DNA of 64,000 nt from Iodobacter arcticus (lineage in GTDB: Bacteria > Pseudomonadota > Gammaproteobacteria > Burkholderiales > Chitinibacteraceae). Made by a program: the position numbers and the translations under genes. Location of the stretch: NCBI RefSeq assembly GCF_042664895.1, contig NZ_JBHTBQ010000008.1:34572-98571 (forward strand). The letters are read 5' to 3'. Below the pieces are notes generated by a model. It did no database searches, was not told the origin of the DNA, and worked only from the letters and a program-made list of their open reading frames with translations. Positions within the stretch are counted from its first letter, which is position 1; each line of letters opens with the position of its first letter. Positions 1-7,591 of the stretch are shown here, in pieces.

Positions 1-1436
1 GCCCAGCTGGTGCAGGTATTTATGCCTTCTTTAACCGTCTCTTGATTCCAGTTGGTTTGCATCACGCTTTGAACAGCGTGTTCTGGTTTGACGTTGCGGG
101 TATTAACGATATTCCTAACTTCCTGGGTGGCGCTAAGTCCCTTGCTGAAGGTAAAGCCGTATTGGGTGTAACCGGTATGTATCAAGCGGGTTTCTTCCCG
201 ATTATGATGTTCGGTTTGCCGGGTGCAGCGTTGGCTATTTACCACGCAGCTAAGCCGCAAAACAAAGCACGTGTTGCATCCCTGATGATTGCGGCTGCTT
301 TTGCTGCGTTCTTTACCGGAGTGACTGAGCCGCTTGAATTCTCCTTTATGTTTGTAGCTCCTTTGCTTTATTTGCTGCACGCGGTGTTGACAGGTGTATC
401 TGTTTATATTGCTGCAAGCATGCAATGGATTGCTGGTTTTGGTTTCAGCGCAGGTCTGGTTGATTTGGTGCTGTCGACTAAAAATCCGCTGGCTAAAGAT
501 ATTCTGATGCTGATTGTGCAAGGGTTTGCATTCTTCGCTATTTATTACTTCAGCTTCCGCTTTGCAATCAAGTTCTTCAATCTGAAGACGCCGGGTCAGG
601 AAGATGAAGAAGAAGGCGCGGCAGCAGATGATGCGCCTGTTAGTGGTGATACAGATTCGCTGGCGCATGCCTATGTAAGCTTGATCGGCGGTGGCTCAAA
701 TGTTGTAGCCATTGATGCTTGCATTACACGTTTACGTTTAACACTAAACGATACCGCGATTGTTGACGAAGCCGCGGCTAAGCGTCTTGGCGCGTCCGGT
801 GTAATTAAGCTCAATAAGCAAAATATTCAGATTATTGTTGGGCCTAAGGCTGAGCTGATTGCAACGCGTATGAGCCAGCTATTGGCAGGTAAAGGGATCA
901 GTGTTGAAGCACCTGTAGCAGCGCCCGTTGCTAATGCGGCTGTTGCTCCGGTTGCTATTGCAAAAAAAGTAACAGGCGATTTGGTTTTACTTGCGCCAAT
1001 GAGCGGTGAAGTGGTGACTTTACTGCAAGTGCCAGATGCTGCGTTCTCTAGCAAAGCGGTGGGTGAAGGTTTGGCGATTCGTCCGACTAGCAATTTGGTG
1101 GTAGCACCTGTGGATGGTGTGATTGCTAAAATCTTTAATACCAATCACGCGTTTGCATTGATTGCTGATAACGGCGCTGAGCTGATTGTGCATGTGGGCC
1201 TGGATACCGTGAAGCTGGGTGGTAAGGGCTTTACTCGTCTGCTTGAGCAAGGCTCACGCGTGAAAGCGGGCGATGCGGTGCTAGAGCTAGATCTTGAATA
1301 CCTGACCCAACATGCAGTATCTATCATTAGCCCGGTTGTATTGAGCAATGTGGATCAGTTTGATAGCGTGATTGATTTTGCGACAGGTCATGTAGAAGCA
1401 GGTAAAACAGCCCTGTATACCATTAAGGCTAAGTAA
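1..1436 (+). CDS. nagE: PTS N-acetylglucosamine-type EIICBA permease, 3' part
   Basis: Membrane permease that imports and phosphorylates a sugar, most likely N-acetylglucosamine. The reading frame is open to the left edge, so the 5' part (roughly 170 residues of a protein usually near 650) lies outside the window. Domain order is C-B-A. The EIIC membrane part runs to about base 560 and ends with FNLKTPGQED, a NagE-like junction. The EIIB domain carries the phospho-cysteine in DACITRLRL (codon at 720). The EIIA domain carries the phospho-histidine in LIVHVGLDTV (codon at 1191). Ala/Pro-rich linkers join the domains. The GlcNAc rather than glucose assignment rests on overall resemblance to NagE and is inferred. 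The gene is followed by a clear terminator. Confidence 0.88.
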   Translation, partial: PAGAGIYAFFNRLLIPVGLHHALNSVFWFDVAGINDIPNFLGGAKSLAEGKAVLGVTGMYQAGFFPIMMFGLPGAALAIYHAAKPQNKARVASLMIAAAFAAFFTGVTEPLEFSFMFVAPLLYLLHAVLTGVSVYIAASMQWIAGFGFSAGLVDLVLSTKNPLAKDILMLIVQGFAFFAIYYFSFRFAIKFFNLKTPGQEDEEEGAAADDAPVSGDTDSLAHAYVSLIGGGSNVVAIDACITRLRLTLNDTAIVDEAAAKRLGASGVIKLNKQNIQIIVGPKAELIATRMSQLLAGKGISVEAPVAAPVANAAVAPVAIAKKVTGDLVLLAPMSGEVVTLLQVPDAAFSSKAVGEGLAIRPTSNLVVAPVDGVIAKIFNTNHAFALIADNGAELIVHVGLDTVKLGGKGFTRLLEQGSRVKAGDAVLELDLEYLTQHAVSIISPVVLSNVDQFDSVIDFATGHVEAGKTALYTIKAK

Positions 1437-1451
1437 GTTTTAGCTGGCATT

Positions 1452-1483
1452 AAAAAGGCGAACCCTAGGGTTCGCCTTTTTTT
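1452..1483 (+). terminator. Rho-independent terminator of nagE
   Basis: A GC-rich stem (aaggcgaaccc / gggttcgcctt) with a tiny loop is followed at once by a run of T, 16 bases after the nagE stop codon. Confidence 0.9.
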
Positions 1484-1510
1484 GTACCACTTAAATACGC
1501 TGTACTTTAT

Positions 1511-1534
1511 ACAACAGGGGCTAGCCCCTGTTGT
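1511..1534. repeat. Perfect 24-bp palindrome between convergent nagE and mdh
   Basis: acaacaggggct is followed directly by its exact reverse complement, with no loop. It lies 14 bp past the end of mdh (minus strand). No T-run follows on either strand, so it is not a canonical terminator. It may be a cruciform, a protein site or a terminator of mdh without a U-tract. Confidence 0.6.
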
Positions 1535-1547
1535 AAGCCAGATTCAA

Positions 1548-2528
1548 TTAACCAAGTAAGTGCTTCACTGCATCGCGCTCTTCAGACAATTCTTTAGCGC
1601 TAGCATCCATGCGAGTGCGGCTAAAGTCGCTGACTTCCAAGCCTTCAACGATGGTGTACTTACCATCTTTACACGTCACTGGGTAACCAAAAATCAAATC
1701 GCTATAGCCGTATTCGCCATTCGCTGGAACACCCATGGTGACCCAATCGCCGTCTGCAGTGCCCAGTACCCAGTTACGGATATGGTCAATTGCAGCGTTA
1801 GCAGCAGAAGCAGCTGAAGACAAACCACGCGCCTTAATAATGGCTGCGCCACGTTGCTGAACGGTAGGAATAAAGTCAGTTTCTAACCATTTTTGATCGT
1901 TGATCAGGGCAGAAGCGCTTTGGCCTTTCACTGTTGCGTGGAATAGATCAGGGTACTGGGTAGCAGAGTGGTTACCCCAGATGATCATCTTGTTGACATC
2001 AGTTACTACACTGCCGGTCTTTTGAGCGATCTGTGTCAGAGCGCGGTTGTGATCTAGACGCATCATGGCGGTGAAGTTGGCTGGGTTAAGATCCGGCGCG
2101 TTCTTCATGGCAATGTAAGCGTTGGTATTGGCTGGATTGCCCACTACCAGTACTTTCACGTCACGCGATGCCACTTCATTCAATGCTTTACCTTGTGCGG
2201 TAAAGATCGCGCCGTTGGCTTCGAGCAAGTCTTTACGCTCCATGCCTGGGCCACGTGGGCGTGCACCAACCAGAAGGGCGATGTCTACATCCTTAAACGC
2301 GACTTTTGGATCATCACTTTGCACAATGCCTTGCAGTAGTGGGAACGCGCAGTCATCCAGTTCCATTACCACACCATTCAATGCTGGCAATGAAGGGGTG
2401 ATATCCAGTAATTGCAAGATCACAGGTTGATCCGCACCCAGCATCGCGCCAGATGCAATACGGAATAAGAGGCTATAACCAATTTGGCCGGCAGCGCCGG
2501 TAACGGCAACGCGAATAGGTGACTTCAT
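1548..2528 (-). CDS. mdh: malate dehydrogenase
   Basis: NAD-dependent malate/oxaloacetate interconversion in the TCA cycle, cytoplasmic. The protein has 326 residues, the usual length for the betaproteobacterial enzyme. The Rossmann loop GAAGQIGYSLL is at residues about 11-21. The arginine-bearing mobile loop (GARPRGPGMERKDLL) and the catalytic histidine in WGNHSATQYPD are present. The start at 2528 was chosen because GGAG lies 8 bases upstream and the protein then begins MKSPIRVAVTG; a longer frame to 2579 adds 17 residues that do not look like the family. It is divergent from the broken gntR gene, with 374 bp between them, and belongs functionally with the TCA genes to its right. Confidence 0.95.
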   Translation of the reverse strand: MKSPIRVAVTGAAGQIGYSLLFRIASGAMLGADQPVILQLLDITPSLPALNGVVMELDDCAFPLLQGIVQSDDPKVAFKDVDIALLVGARPRGPGMERKDLLEANGAIFTAQGKALNEVASRDVKVLVVGNPANTNAYIAMKNAPDLNPANFTAMMRLDHNRALTQIAQKTGSVVTDVNKMIIWGNHSATQYPDLFHATVKGQSASALINDQKWLETDFIPTVQQRGAAIIKARGLSSAASAANAAIDHIRNWVLGTADGDWVTMGVPANGEYGYSDLIFGYPVTCKDGKYTIVEGLEVSDFSRTRMDASAKELSEERDAVKHLLG

Positions 2529-2848
2529 GTGGATGACTCCGATATTGGTTTGTGTGTGAGCGATGCTGGGGTGATTCAATTCTTACTCTAAAAAGATAAA
2601 CGACGGCTTAATTTACAAAAAACAGACACTTAAATAGAGTGTTGTTTGAACGAATTCACTTCTTATTCTTTGTAGTGCAAAACCCAAGCCTATCGTGTTG
2701 CTTTTTTATTAAATGACGATGCAACTACACCCCGCATGCTTATTTTTACACGGTTTAAAGTGTATTTTAGCTGCTGCATAAGACAAGCAATGAAAGTTTA
2801 TCACGCGTCTTCACGCTTTGCGCGCGTTTTGCCAAGAGATGAAATATA

Positions 2849-2878
2849 TTGTTGTGTATCTTTTGTCTTATATAAGAC
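2849..2878 (+). promoter_or_regulatory. gntR promoter with overlapping palindromic operator
   Basis: A perfect 14-bp palindrome GTCTTATATAAGAC (2865-2878) covers the -10 end of a plausible sigma-70 promoter: TTGTTG at 2849-2854, 16-bp spacer, TATAAG at 2871-2876. A half site, ATAAGAC, recurs at 2778-2784. GntR-family regulators commonly repress themselves from such sites; that use here is inferred. The rest of the 374-bp mdh/gntR intergenic region is AT-rich and shows nothing else I can name. Confidence 0.5.
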
Positions 2879-2902
2879 TGTAGTAGACTATGATGCTACA
2901 AC

Positions 2903-3649
2903 ATGATAAAAAGCAACCTATCCTCAATGAGCAAACTTGCAGCCATCCCTCTTTATCGTCAGGTTATTCGTGAAGTCACTACAGCGGTAGACGCCGGTGA
3001 GTGGGGGACTGATGAAAGTTTACCGAGTGAAAATGATTTAGCGCATCGTTTTGGCGTCAGTCAGGGCACGGTGCGTAAAGCTTTAGATGTGCTGGTGGCC
3101 GATGGCGTGCTGTACCGGCGGCAAGGTGTAGGCACTTTTGTTTCTGATGCGAGCGATTTTTTAGCGCAGGCCCTGTTTGTCCCTTTGTCTGGCTACGGCG
3201 GTGAAAAGCCAAAAATTGAAATGCTCGGTTGTGTGCGGATTCATGCGGGCGAGCAGTTGGCAGAGATTTTGGGCTTAAGGCGCGGTGCGGCCTTGTGGCA
3301 GGTGCGGCGTTTATTGCGCGTAGCAGGCGCTGTGATTGGGCTCGAAGAGATGTTTTTGCCGGAAGCTAATTTCCCGAATTTGGAAATGCGCAGAATTAGA
3401 GAGTTACGCGGCAATTTGCGTGAACTATGCTGGCGTGATTTTGGGATGCGTTTAAAAGATGGCGAAATACGCTATCGGGCCATCCCCGCGGCCAGTGCAG
3501 AAGCCAGATTATTGCAAGTTGAAGTGCACTAACCTTTGCTTCAGCTGGTGCGCTTAGCCAGAGATTTTGATGGCAAAGCGCAGGTCTGGAGCGTGGCTTG
3601 GTTTAGATCAGAGCAGTTGGCGTTTCAGGCGCCGCCTGAGCATGCTTAG
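2903..3649 (+). pseudogene. GntR-family regulator (HTH + UTRA) interrupted by an in-frame stop
   Basis: DNA-binding regulator of the GntR/HutC type: winged helix at about residues 15-80 (DLAHRFGVSQGTVRKAL is the recognition region), then a ligand-binding UTRA domain. The frame stops at TAA 3530-3532 after ARLLQVEVH. Downstream codons in the same frame continue with PLLQLVRLARDFDGKAQVWS and VAWFRSEQLAF, which is how a UTRA domain normally ends, up to TAG at 3647-3649. Reading through would give 240-248 residues, the usual size; the stop removes about 39. TAA could come from CAA (Gln) by one C-to-T change. The start is uncertain: ATG 2903 or ATG 2927, neither with a good Shine-Dalgarno. It lies upstream of sdhC and is a plausible regulator of the TCA genes. 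It may still make a truncated protein, or the stop may be a sequencing error. Confidence 0.72.
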
Positions 3650-3807
3650 GGTGGGTGAAAGCCCATCCTATCAGCCTAAGCGAAATGTTTTTCGTAGGGC
3701 GAGTGAACCCCGCGAGCAATGCTGAAAAGTACGCGGGTTTCACCCGTCCTACGATGATTCAATATTTGTGGTGTGCTGTACTGACAGGATTGGGGGTGAA
3801 ACCCACC
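3649..3807. repeat. Composite palindrome: repeat B inside repeat C
   Basis: Outer imperfect arms are gggtgggtgaaagccc plus atcctatcag (from 3649) and ctgacaggattgggggtgaa (from 3781). Inside sits a family-B palindrome with arms cgtagggcgagtgaacc (3693) and cgcgggtttcacccgtccta (3732). The loop of the inner unit reads gcgagcaatgctgaaaagt; nearly the same loop occurs, inverted, at 34931-34990. This fills the spacer between the broken gntR and sdhC. Confidence 0.8.
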
Positions 3808-3917
3808 AAGGCAGAGTTGTTGTTGAGTAAGTAGTAAAAGGCTGGTCGGTGACGTTGGACGGTTTAAGGAACAGATCGTGCACACTGGCAGAAGTAAAAC
3901 TTAAAGAGGAAGTGCGC

Positions 3918-4292
3918 ATGCAAAAAACACGCCCCAAGCACCTGGATCTAGCGAAGATTCGTCTTCCCTTGCCAGGGATTATCTCCATTCTTCATCGCGT
4001 CAGTGGCGCGCTGATGTTTCTGGCGATTCCCTTTATGCTCTACGCTCTGGAAGGCTCCCTGTCTTCTGCCGAGCGTTTTGATGCATTCAGATCCTGTATT
4101 TCACATCCCCTCATGAAAATTGCCCTGCTTGGTATTCTGTGGGCCTATCTGCACCATGTTTGTGCGGGTACTCGATTCCTTTTCCTGGATATTCATAAAG
4201 GTCTGGATCTTCCAACTGCACGCCTCACCGCAAAACTGGTGCTGGTTGTGAGTCTGGCTCTGACCGTCGTGATTGGAGTGTTGGTATGGTAA
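3918..4292 (+). CDS. sdhC: succinate dehydrogenase cytochrome b556 subunit
   Basis: Membrane anchor of complex II; with SdhD it binds heme b and the quinone. 124 residues, three membrane segments. The protein begins MQKTRPKHLDLAKIRLPLPG and contains the SdhC signature ISILHRVSGALMFL near residues 25-38. The heme-ligand region HHVCAGTRFL has histidines at residues 79 and 80. The start at 3918 is fixed by AAAGAGGA seven bases upstream; the longer open frame from 3849 reaches into repeat DNA and was rejected. Its last seven bases overlap sdhD, so the two are translationally coupled. Confidence 0.93.
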   Translation: MQKTRPKHLDLAKIRLPLPGIISILHRVSGALMFLAIPFMLYALEGSLSSAERFDAFRSCISHPLMKIALLGILWAYLHHVCAGTRFLFLDIHKGLDLPTARLTAKLVLVVSLALTVVIGVLVW

Positions 4293-4633
4293 ATCGTGAG
4301 GTAGTCGGAGCCCATTACGGCTTGCGGGATTGGTTGGTTCAGCGCGTTACCGCGGTGATTATGCTGGTTTACACCTTGGGTGTGGTTGCGTTTATTTTGC
4401 TGGCCAATGGCGCTTCATTTGAAGCCTGGCAGCAGCTTTTCGCCTGTACCTGGGTAAAAGTGGTCACCACAGTCAGCCTGTTTGCATTGCTTTGGCATGC
4501 ATGGGTTGGGATTCGTGATATCTGGATGGATTACCTGCAGCATGTTGGTTTGCGTTTAACGATGCACGTGCTGACCTTGTTATGGCTGGCAGGTAGCTTG
4601 GTTTATATGATTAAAGTTGTGTGGGGTGCATAA
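4286..4633 (+). CDS. sdhD: succinate dehydrogenase membrane anchor subunit
   Basis: Second membrane anchor of complex II. 115 residues with three hydrophobic segments. WHAWVGIRDIWMDYL (from Trp70, with His71) is the SdhD signature and supplies the second heme ligand region. The N terminus carries the conserved GLRDWLVQRVTAV. It overlaps the end of sdhC by seven bases and sits three bases ahead of sdhA, as in the standard sdhCDAB operon. Confidence 0.92.
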   Translation: MVNREVVGAHYGLRDWLVQRVTAVIMLVYTLGVVAFILLANGASFEAWQQLFACTWVKVVTTVSLFALLWHAWVGIRDIWMDYLQHVGLRLTMHVLTLLWLAGSLVYMIKVVWGA

Positions 4634-4636
4634 GCG

Positions 4637-6400
4637 ATGACCGTTCCTATTCGTAAATTCGATGCTGTCATTGTGGGTGCAGGTGGCGCAGGCCTTCGTG
4701 CCGCATTGCAGCTTTCTGAAGCCGGTCTAAAAACCGCTGTTTTATCTAAAGTGTTCCCAACCCGCTCGCACACTGTTGCGGCGCAGGGTGGTATTTCCGC
4801 CTCTCTTGGTAATGTCCAAGAAGACAAGTGGGAATGGCATATGTACGACACCGTTAAAGGGTCGGATTGGCTGGGGGATCAGGACGCTATTGAATTTATG
4901 TGTCGTCAAGCGCCCGAAGTCGTGGTGGAGCTTGAGCACTTTGGTATGCCGTTTGATCGCTTGGAAAACGGCAAGATCTATCAGCGTCCATTCGGCGGCC
5001 ATATGGCCGATTTTGGCAAGACACCGGTGCAACGCGCCTGTGCTGCCGCCGACCGTACTGGCCACGCGATGTTGCACACGCTGTATCAGCGCAATGTGCG
5101 CGCCAATACTCAATTCTTTGTGGAATGGATGGCGCTGGATCTGATTCGTGATGAAGCAGGCGAAGTGGTGGGTGTAACTGCGCTGGAAATGGAAACTGGC
5201 GAAGTGTCGATTATCCACGCCAAGGCGGTGTTGTTTGCTACTGGCGGCGCAGGTCGTATTTTCTCCGCTTCTACCAATGCCTTTATCAATACTGGCGATG
5301 GCCTCGGCATGACCGTGCGCGCAGGTATCCCGCTGGAAGATATGGAATTCTGGCAATTCCACCCAACTGGCGTGGCCGGTGCAGGTGTATTGATTACTGA
5401 AGGCGTGCGCGGCGAAGGCGGCATCTTGCTCAATTCTGAGGGCGAGCGCTTTATGGAACGCTATGCACCGAACGCCAAAGACTTGGCGTCCCGTGACGTG
5501 GTTTCCCGTGCAATGGCCTTGGAAATTCTGGAAGGCCGTGGCTGTGGTAAAGAAAAAGACCATGTGTTGCTAAAACTCGATCACCTCGGCCCGGACATCA
5601 TTAAGCAACGCCTGCCAGGTATTCGTGAAATTGCGATTAAATTTGCCGGTGTGGATCCGATTCAAGATCCAATCCCTGTTGTGCCAACTTGCCACTATCA
5701 GATGGGCGGTATTCCGACCAACTATAAGGGCGAAGTGATTGCCCCGATCGGTGACGATCCAGAAGTGCGCGTAAAAGGCTTTTACGCCGCAGGCGAATGC
5801 GCATGTGCTTCGGTGCACGGCGCGAATCGCTTGGGTACTAACTCACTGCTCGATTTGGTGGTGTTTGGTAAGGCGGCGGGTAATTCAATTATTGATTTTA
5901 TCAAGAACGAGCGCCCAGAATTGCGTCCATTGCCAGCCAATGCGGCTGAGTTTTCCCTTGCTCGTCTGGCTCGTTTAGAAAACCAAACTGGCGGCGAAGA
6001 AGTGGCGGATGTACGAAATGCCATGCAAAAAGTGGTTCAACTGCGTGCGGGTGTATTCCGTAACTCGGAGAACCTTGCCAAGGGCGTTGAAGAAATCAAA
6101 GCCGTGGCCGAGCGTGCCAAGCTCACTCAAATCAAAGATAAATCCAAAGTATTTAACACTGCGCGGATTGAAGCGCTGGAGTTGGATAACTTGATCGAAG
6201 TGGCTGTGGCTACCTTGATTTGTGCCGAAGCGCGTAAGGAAAGCCGTGGTGCGCATGCGCACGATGATTTCCCTGATCGTCATGATGAGTGGATGAAGCA
6301 CACGATGTTTGATGGCAAAACACGCACGCTGTCTTACAAGCCAGTTCATACCAAGCCGCTGACGGTCGATTACATCGCACCGCAAAAACGCGTGTACTAA
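4637..6400 (+). CDS. sdhA: succinate dehydrogenase flavoprotein subunit
   Basis: Catalytic subunit of complex II; oxidises succinate to fumarate with covalent FAD. 587 residues, full length. The FAD-binding motif GAGGAGLRAALQLSEAGL starts near residue 15. His45 in RSHTVAAQGG is the residue that carries the covalent flavin. The active-site stretches HPTGVAGAGVLITEGVRGEG and HGANRLGTNSLLDLVVFG are intact. Flavinylation would need SdhE, whose gene follows sdhB. Several long open frames on the opposite strand are only coding shadows. Confidence 0.97.
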   Translation: MTVPIRKFDAVIVGAGGAGLRAALQLSEAGLKTAVLSKVFPTRSHTVAAQGGISASLGNVQEDKWEWHMYDTVKGSDWLGDQDAIEFMCRQAPEVVVELEHFGMPFDRLENGKIYQRPFGGHMADFGKTPVQRACAAADRTGHAMLHTLYQRNVRANTQFFVEWMALDLIRDEAGEVVGVTALEMETGEVSIIHAKAVLFATGGAGRIFSASTNAFINTGDGLGMTVRAGIPLEDMEFWQFHPTGVAGAGVLITEGVRGEGGILLNSEGERFMERYAPNAKDLASRDVVSRAMALEILEGRGCGKEKDHVLLKLDHLGPDIIKQRLPGIREIAIKFAGVDPIQDPIPVVPTCHYQMGGIPTNYKGEVIAPIGDDPEVRVKGFYAAGECACASVHGANRLGTNSLLDLVVFGKAAGNSIIDFIKNERPELRPLPANAAEFSLARLARLENQTGGEEVADVRNAMQKVVQLRAGVFRNSENLAKGVEEIKAVAERAKLTQIKDKSKVFNTARIEALELDNLIEVAVATLICAEARKESRGAHAHDDFPDRHDEWMKHTMFDGKTRTLSYKPVHTKPLTVDYIAPQKRVY

Positions 6401-6410
6401 GGACAAAACG

Positions 6411-7112
6411 ATGAAGATGCATTTCAAACTCTATCGCTACAACCCTGATGTGGACGCTAAGCCGTACATGCAGGATTACCATGTTGAACTCGAACCATCT
6501 GACAAAAAGCTGTTAGATGGTCTGGTTCGCCTTAAAGCACAAGACGATAGCCTGAGCTTTCGCCGTTCTTGCCGCGAAGGAATTTGCGGTTCAGACGCGA
6601 TGAATATCAACGGCAAAAATGGTCTAGCCTGTATTACTGATATTGCCAGCCTGAAGCAACCGGTAGAGATTCGCCCGCTGCCGGGCTTGCCAGTTATTCG
6701 TGACTTAATCGTGGATATGACGCAGTTCTTTAAGCAATATCATTCGATTAAGCCCTATGTGCAAAACGATAATCCACCGCCTGATCGTGAACGTTTGCAG
6801 TCGCCGGAAGATCGTAAAGAGCTAGATGGCCTGTACGAATGTATCTTGTGTGCTTGCTGTTCAACAGCTTGCCCGTCATTTTGGTGGAATCCAGATAAAT
6901 TTGTAGGCCCTGCTGGTTTGCTGGCAGCTTACCGGTTTATTGCTGATACCCGCGATGAAAAAACCAACGAGCGTCTGGATAATCTGGAAGATCCTTATCG
7001 CTTGTTCCGTTGCCATAGCATTATGAATTGTGTTGATGTTTGCCCTAAGGAACTCAACCCAACCAAAGCCATCGGCAAGATCAAAGATTTAATGATTAAG
7101 CGTATGAGCTAA
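6411..7112 (+). CDS. sdhB: succinate dehydrogenase iron-sulfur subunit
   Basis: Carries the three Fe-S clusters linking the flavin to the quinone in complex II. 233 residues. The 2Fe-2S site is CREGICGSDAMNINGKNGLAC, the 4Fe-4S site is CILCACCSTACP, and the 3Fe-4S site is CHSIMNCVDVCPKELNP. Start ATG 6411 follows AAGGA by six bases and lies ten bases after sdhA. A family-A repeat separates it from sdhE. Confidence 0.96.
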   Translation: MKMHFKLYRYNPDVDAKPYMQDYHVELEPSDKKLLDGLVRLKAQDDSLSFRRSCREGICGSDAMNINGKNGLACITDIASLKQPVEIRPLPGLPVIRDLIVDMTQFFKQYHSIKPYVQNDNPPPDRERLQSPEDRKELDGLYECILCACCSTACPSFWWNPDKFVGPAGLLAAYRFIADTRDEKTNERLDNLEDPYRLFRCHSIMNCVDVCPKELNPTKAIGKIKDLMIKRMS

Positions 7113-7134
7113 TCAGCGGTAAAAAAACATAAAG

Positions 7135-7250
7135 GTCTGTAGACACAGAGAACACAGAGAAAAAAGAGGTAAGGTTTTTCTCTTTGCTTGAAGGTTTTGT
7201 ATTTCTCAGTGGGCTCTGTGTTCTCTAGTCTTTACTCTGTGTCTACAGAC
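7135..7250. repeat. Repeat A, copy 1 (long inverted repeat)
   Basis: Terminal arms gtctgtagacacagag (7135-7150) and ctctgtgtctacagac (7235-7250) are exact reverse complements. Inside the arms lie further short imperfect repeats (aacacagagaaa on the left, tttctcagtgggctctgtgt on the right). It lies in the 199-bp sdhB-sdhE spacer, which has no gene. Confidence 0.9.
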
Positions 7251-7311
7251 GTTTCTAGGTGTTTGTAAATATCCAATGCTCGATCGTAAGAGATGGTAAG
7301 GGTGGGCTTAG

Positions 7312-7590
7312 ATGGATGAAATTGAATTGAAACGGATAGTCTGGCGTTCGCGTCGGGGCCTTTTAGAGGTCGATTTACAGTTGGAAAAATTTGTAAAAGA
7401 GGTGCTTCCGACTTTATCCAAAGCAGATTTGATTCTTTTTCAGGATCTTCTCTTACTTTCTGATAACGATCTGCTTGATTACCTGAATTGCAAGACAGAG
7501 TGCCCAGACGAGCGGCTTAGACCGATGCTGGAGCAAGTACGAAACGCACAACGACAAGCGGTACTAACCGAAACCCCAGGAGCTATTTGA
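7312..7590 (+). CDS. sdhE: FAD assembly factor SdhE (YgfY/CptB family)
   Basis: Small helical protein that promotes covalent attachment of FAD to SdhA. 92 residues, the usual size. The family's RGxxE-type motif appears in WRSRRGLLEVDLQLEKF near residues 12-28; the remainder is acidic and helical. It ends one base before gltA and so is translationally linked to it. Its place between sdhB and gltA is the standard arrangement in betaproteobacteria. Confidence 0.9.
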   Translation: MDEIELKRIVWRSRRGLLEVDLQLEKFVKEVLPTLSKADLILFQDLLLLSDNDLLDYLNCKTECPDERLRPMLEQVRNAQRQAVLTETPGAI

Positions 7591-7591
7591 T

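Noticed and set aside
4742..5563. Long open frame (273 codons) on the minus strand
   Set aside because: Entirely antisense to sdhA, a well-conserved gene; low-complexity His/Thr-rich composition typical of a shadow frame.
7135..7250. CRISPR array
   Set aside because: The repeated acacagaga motifs are irregular, without regular spacers, and lie within an inverted repeat; no cas genes.
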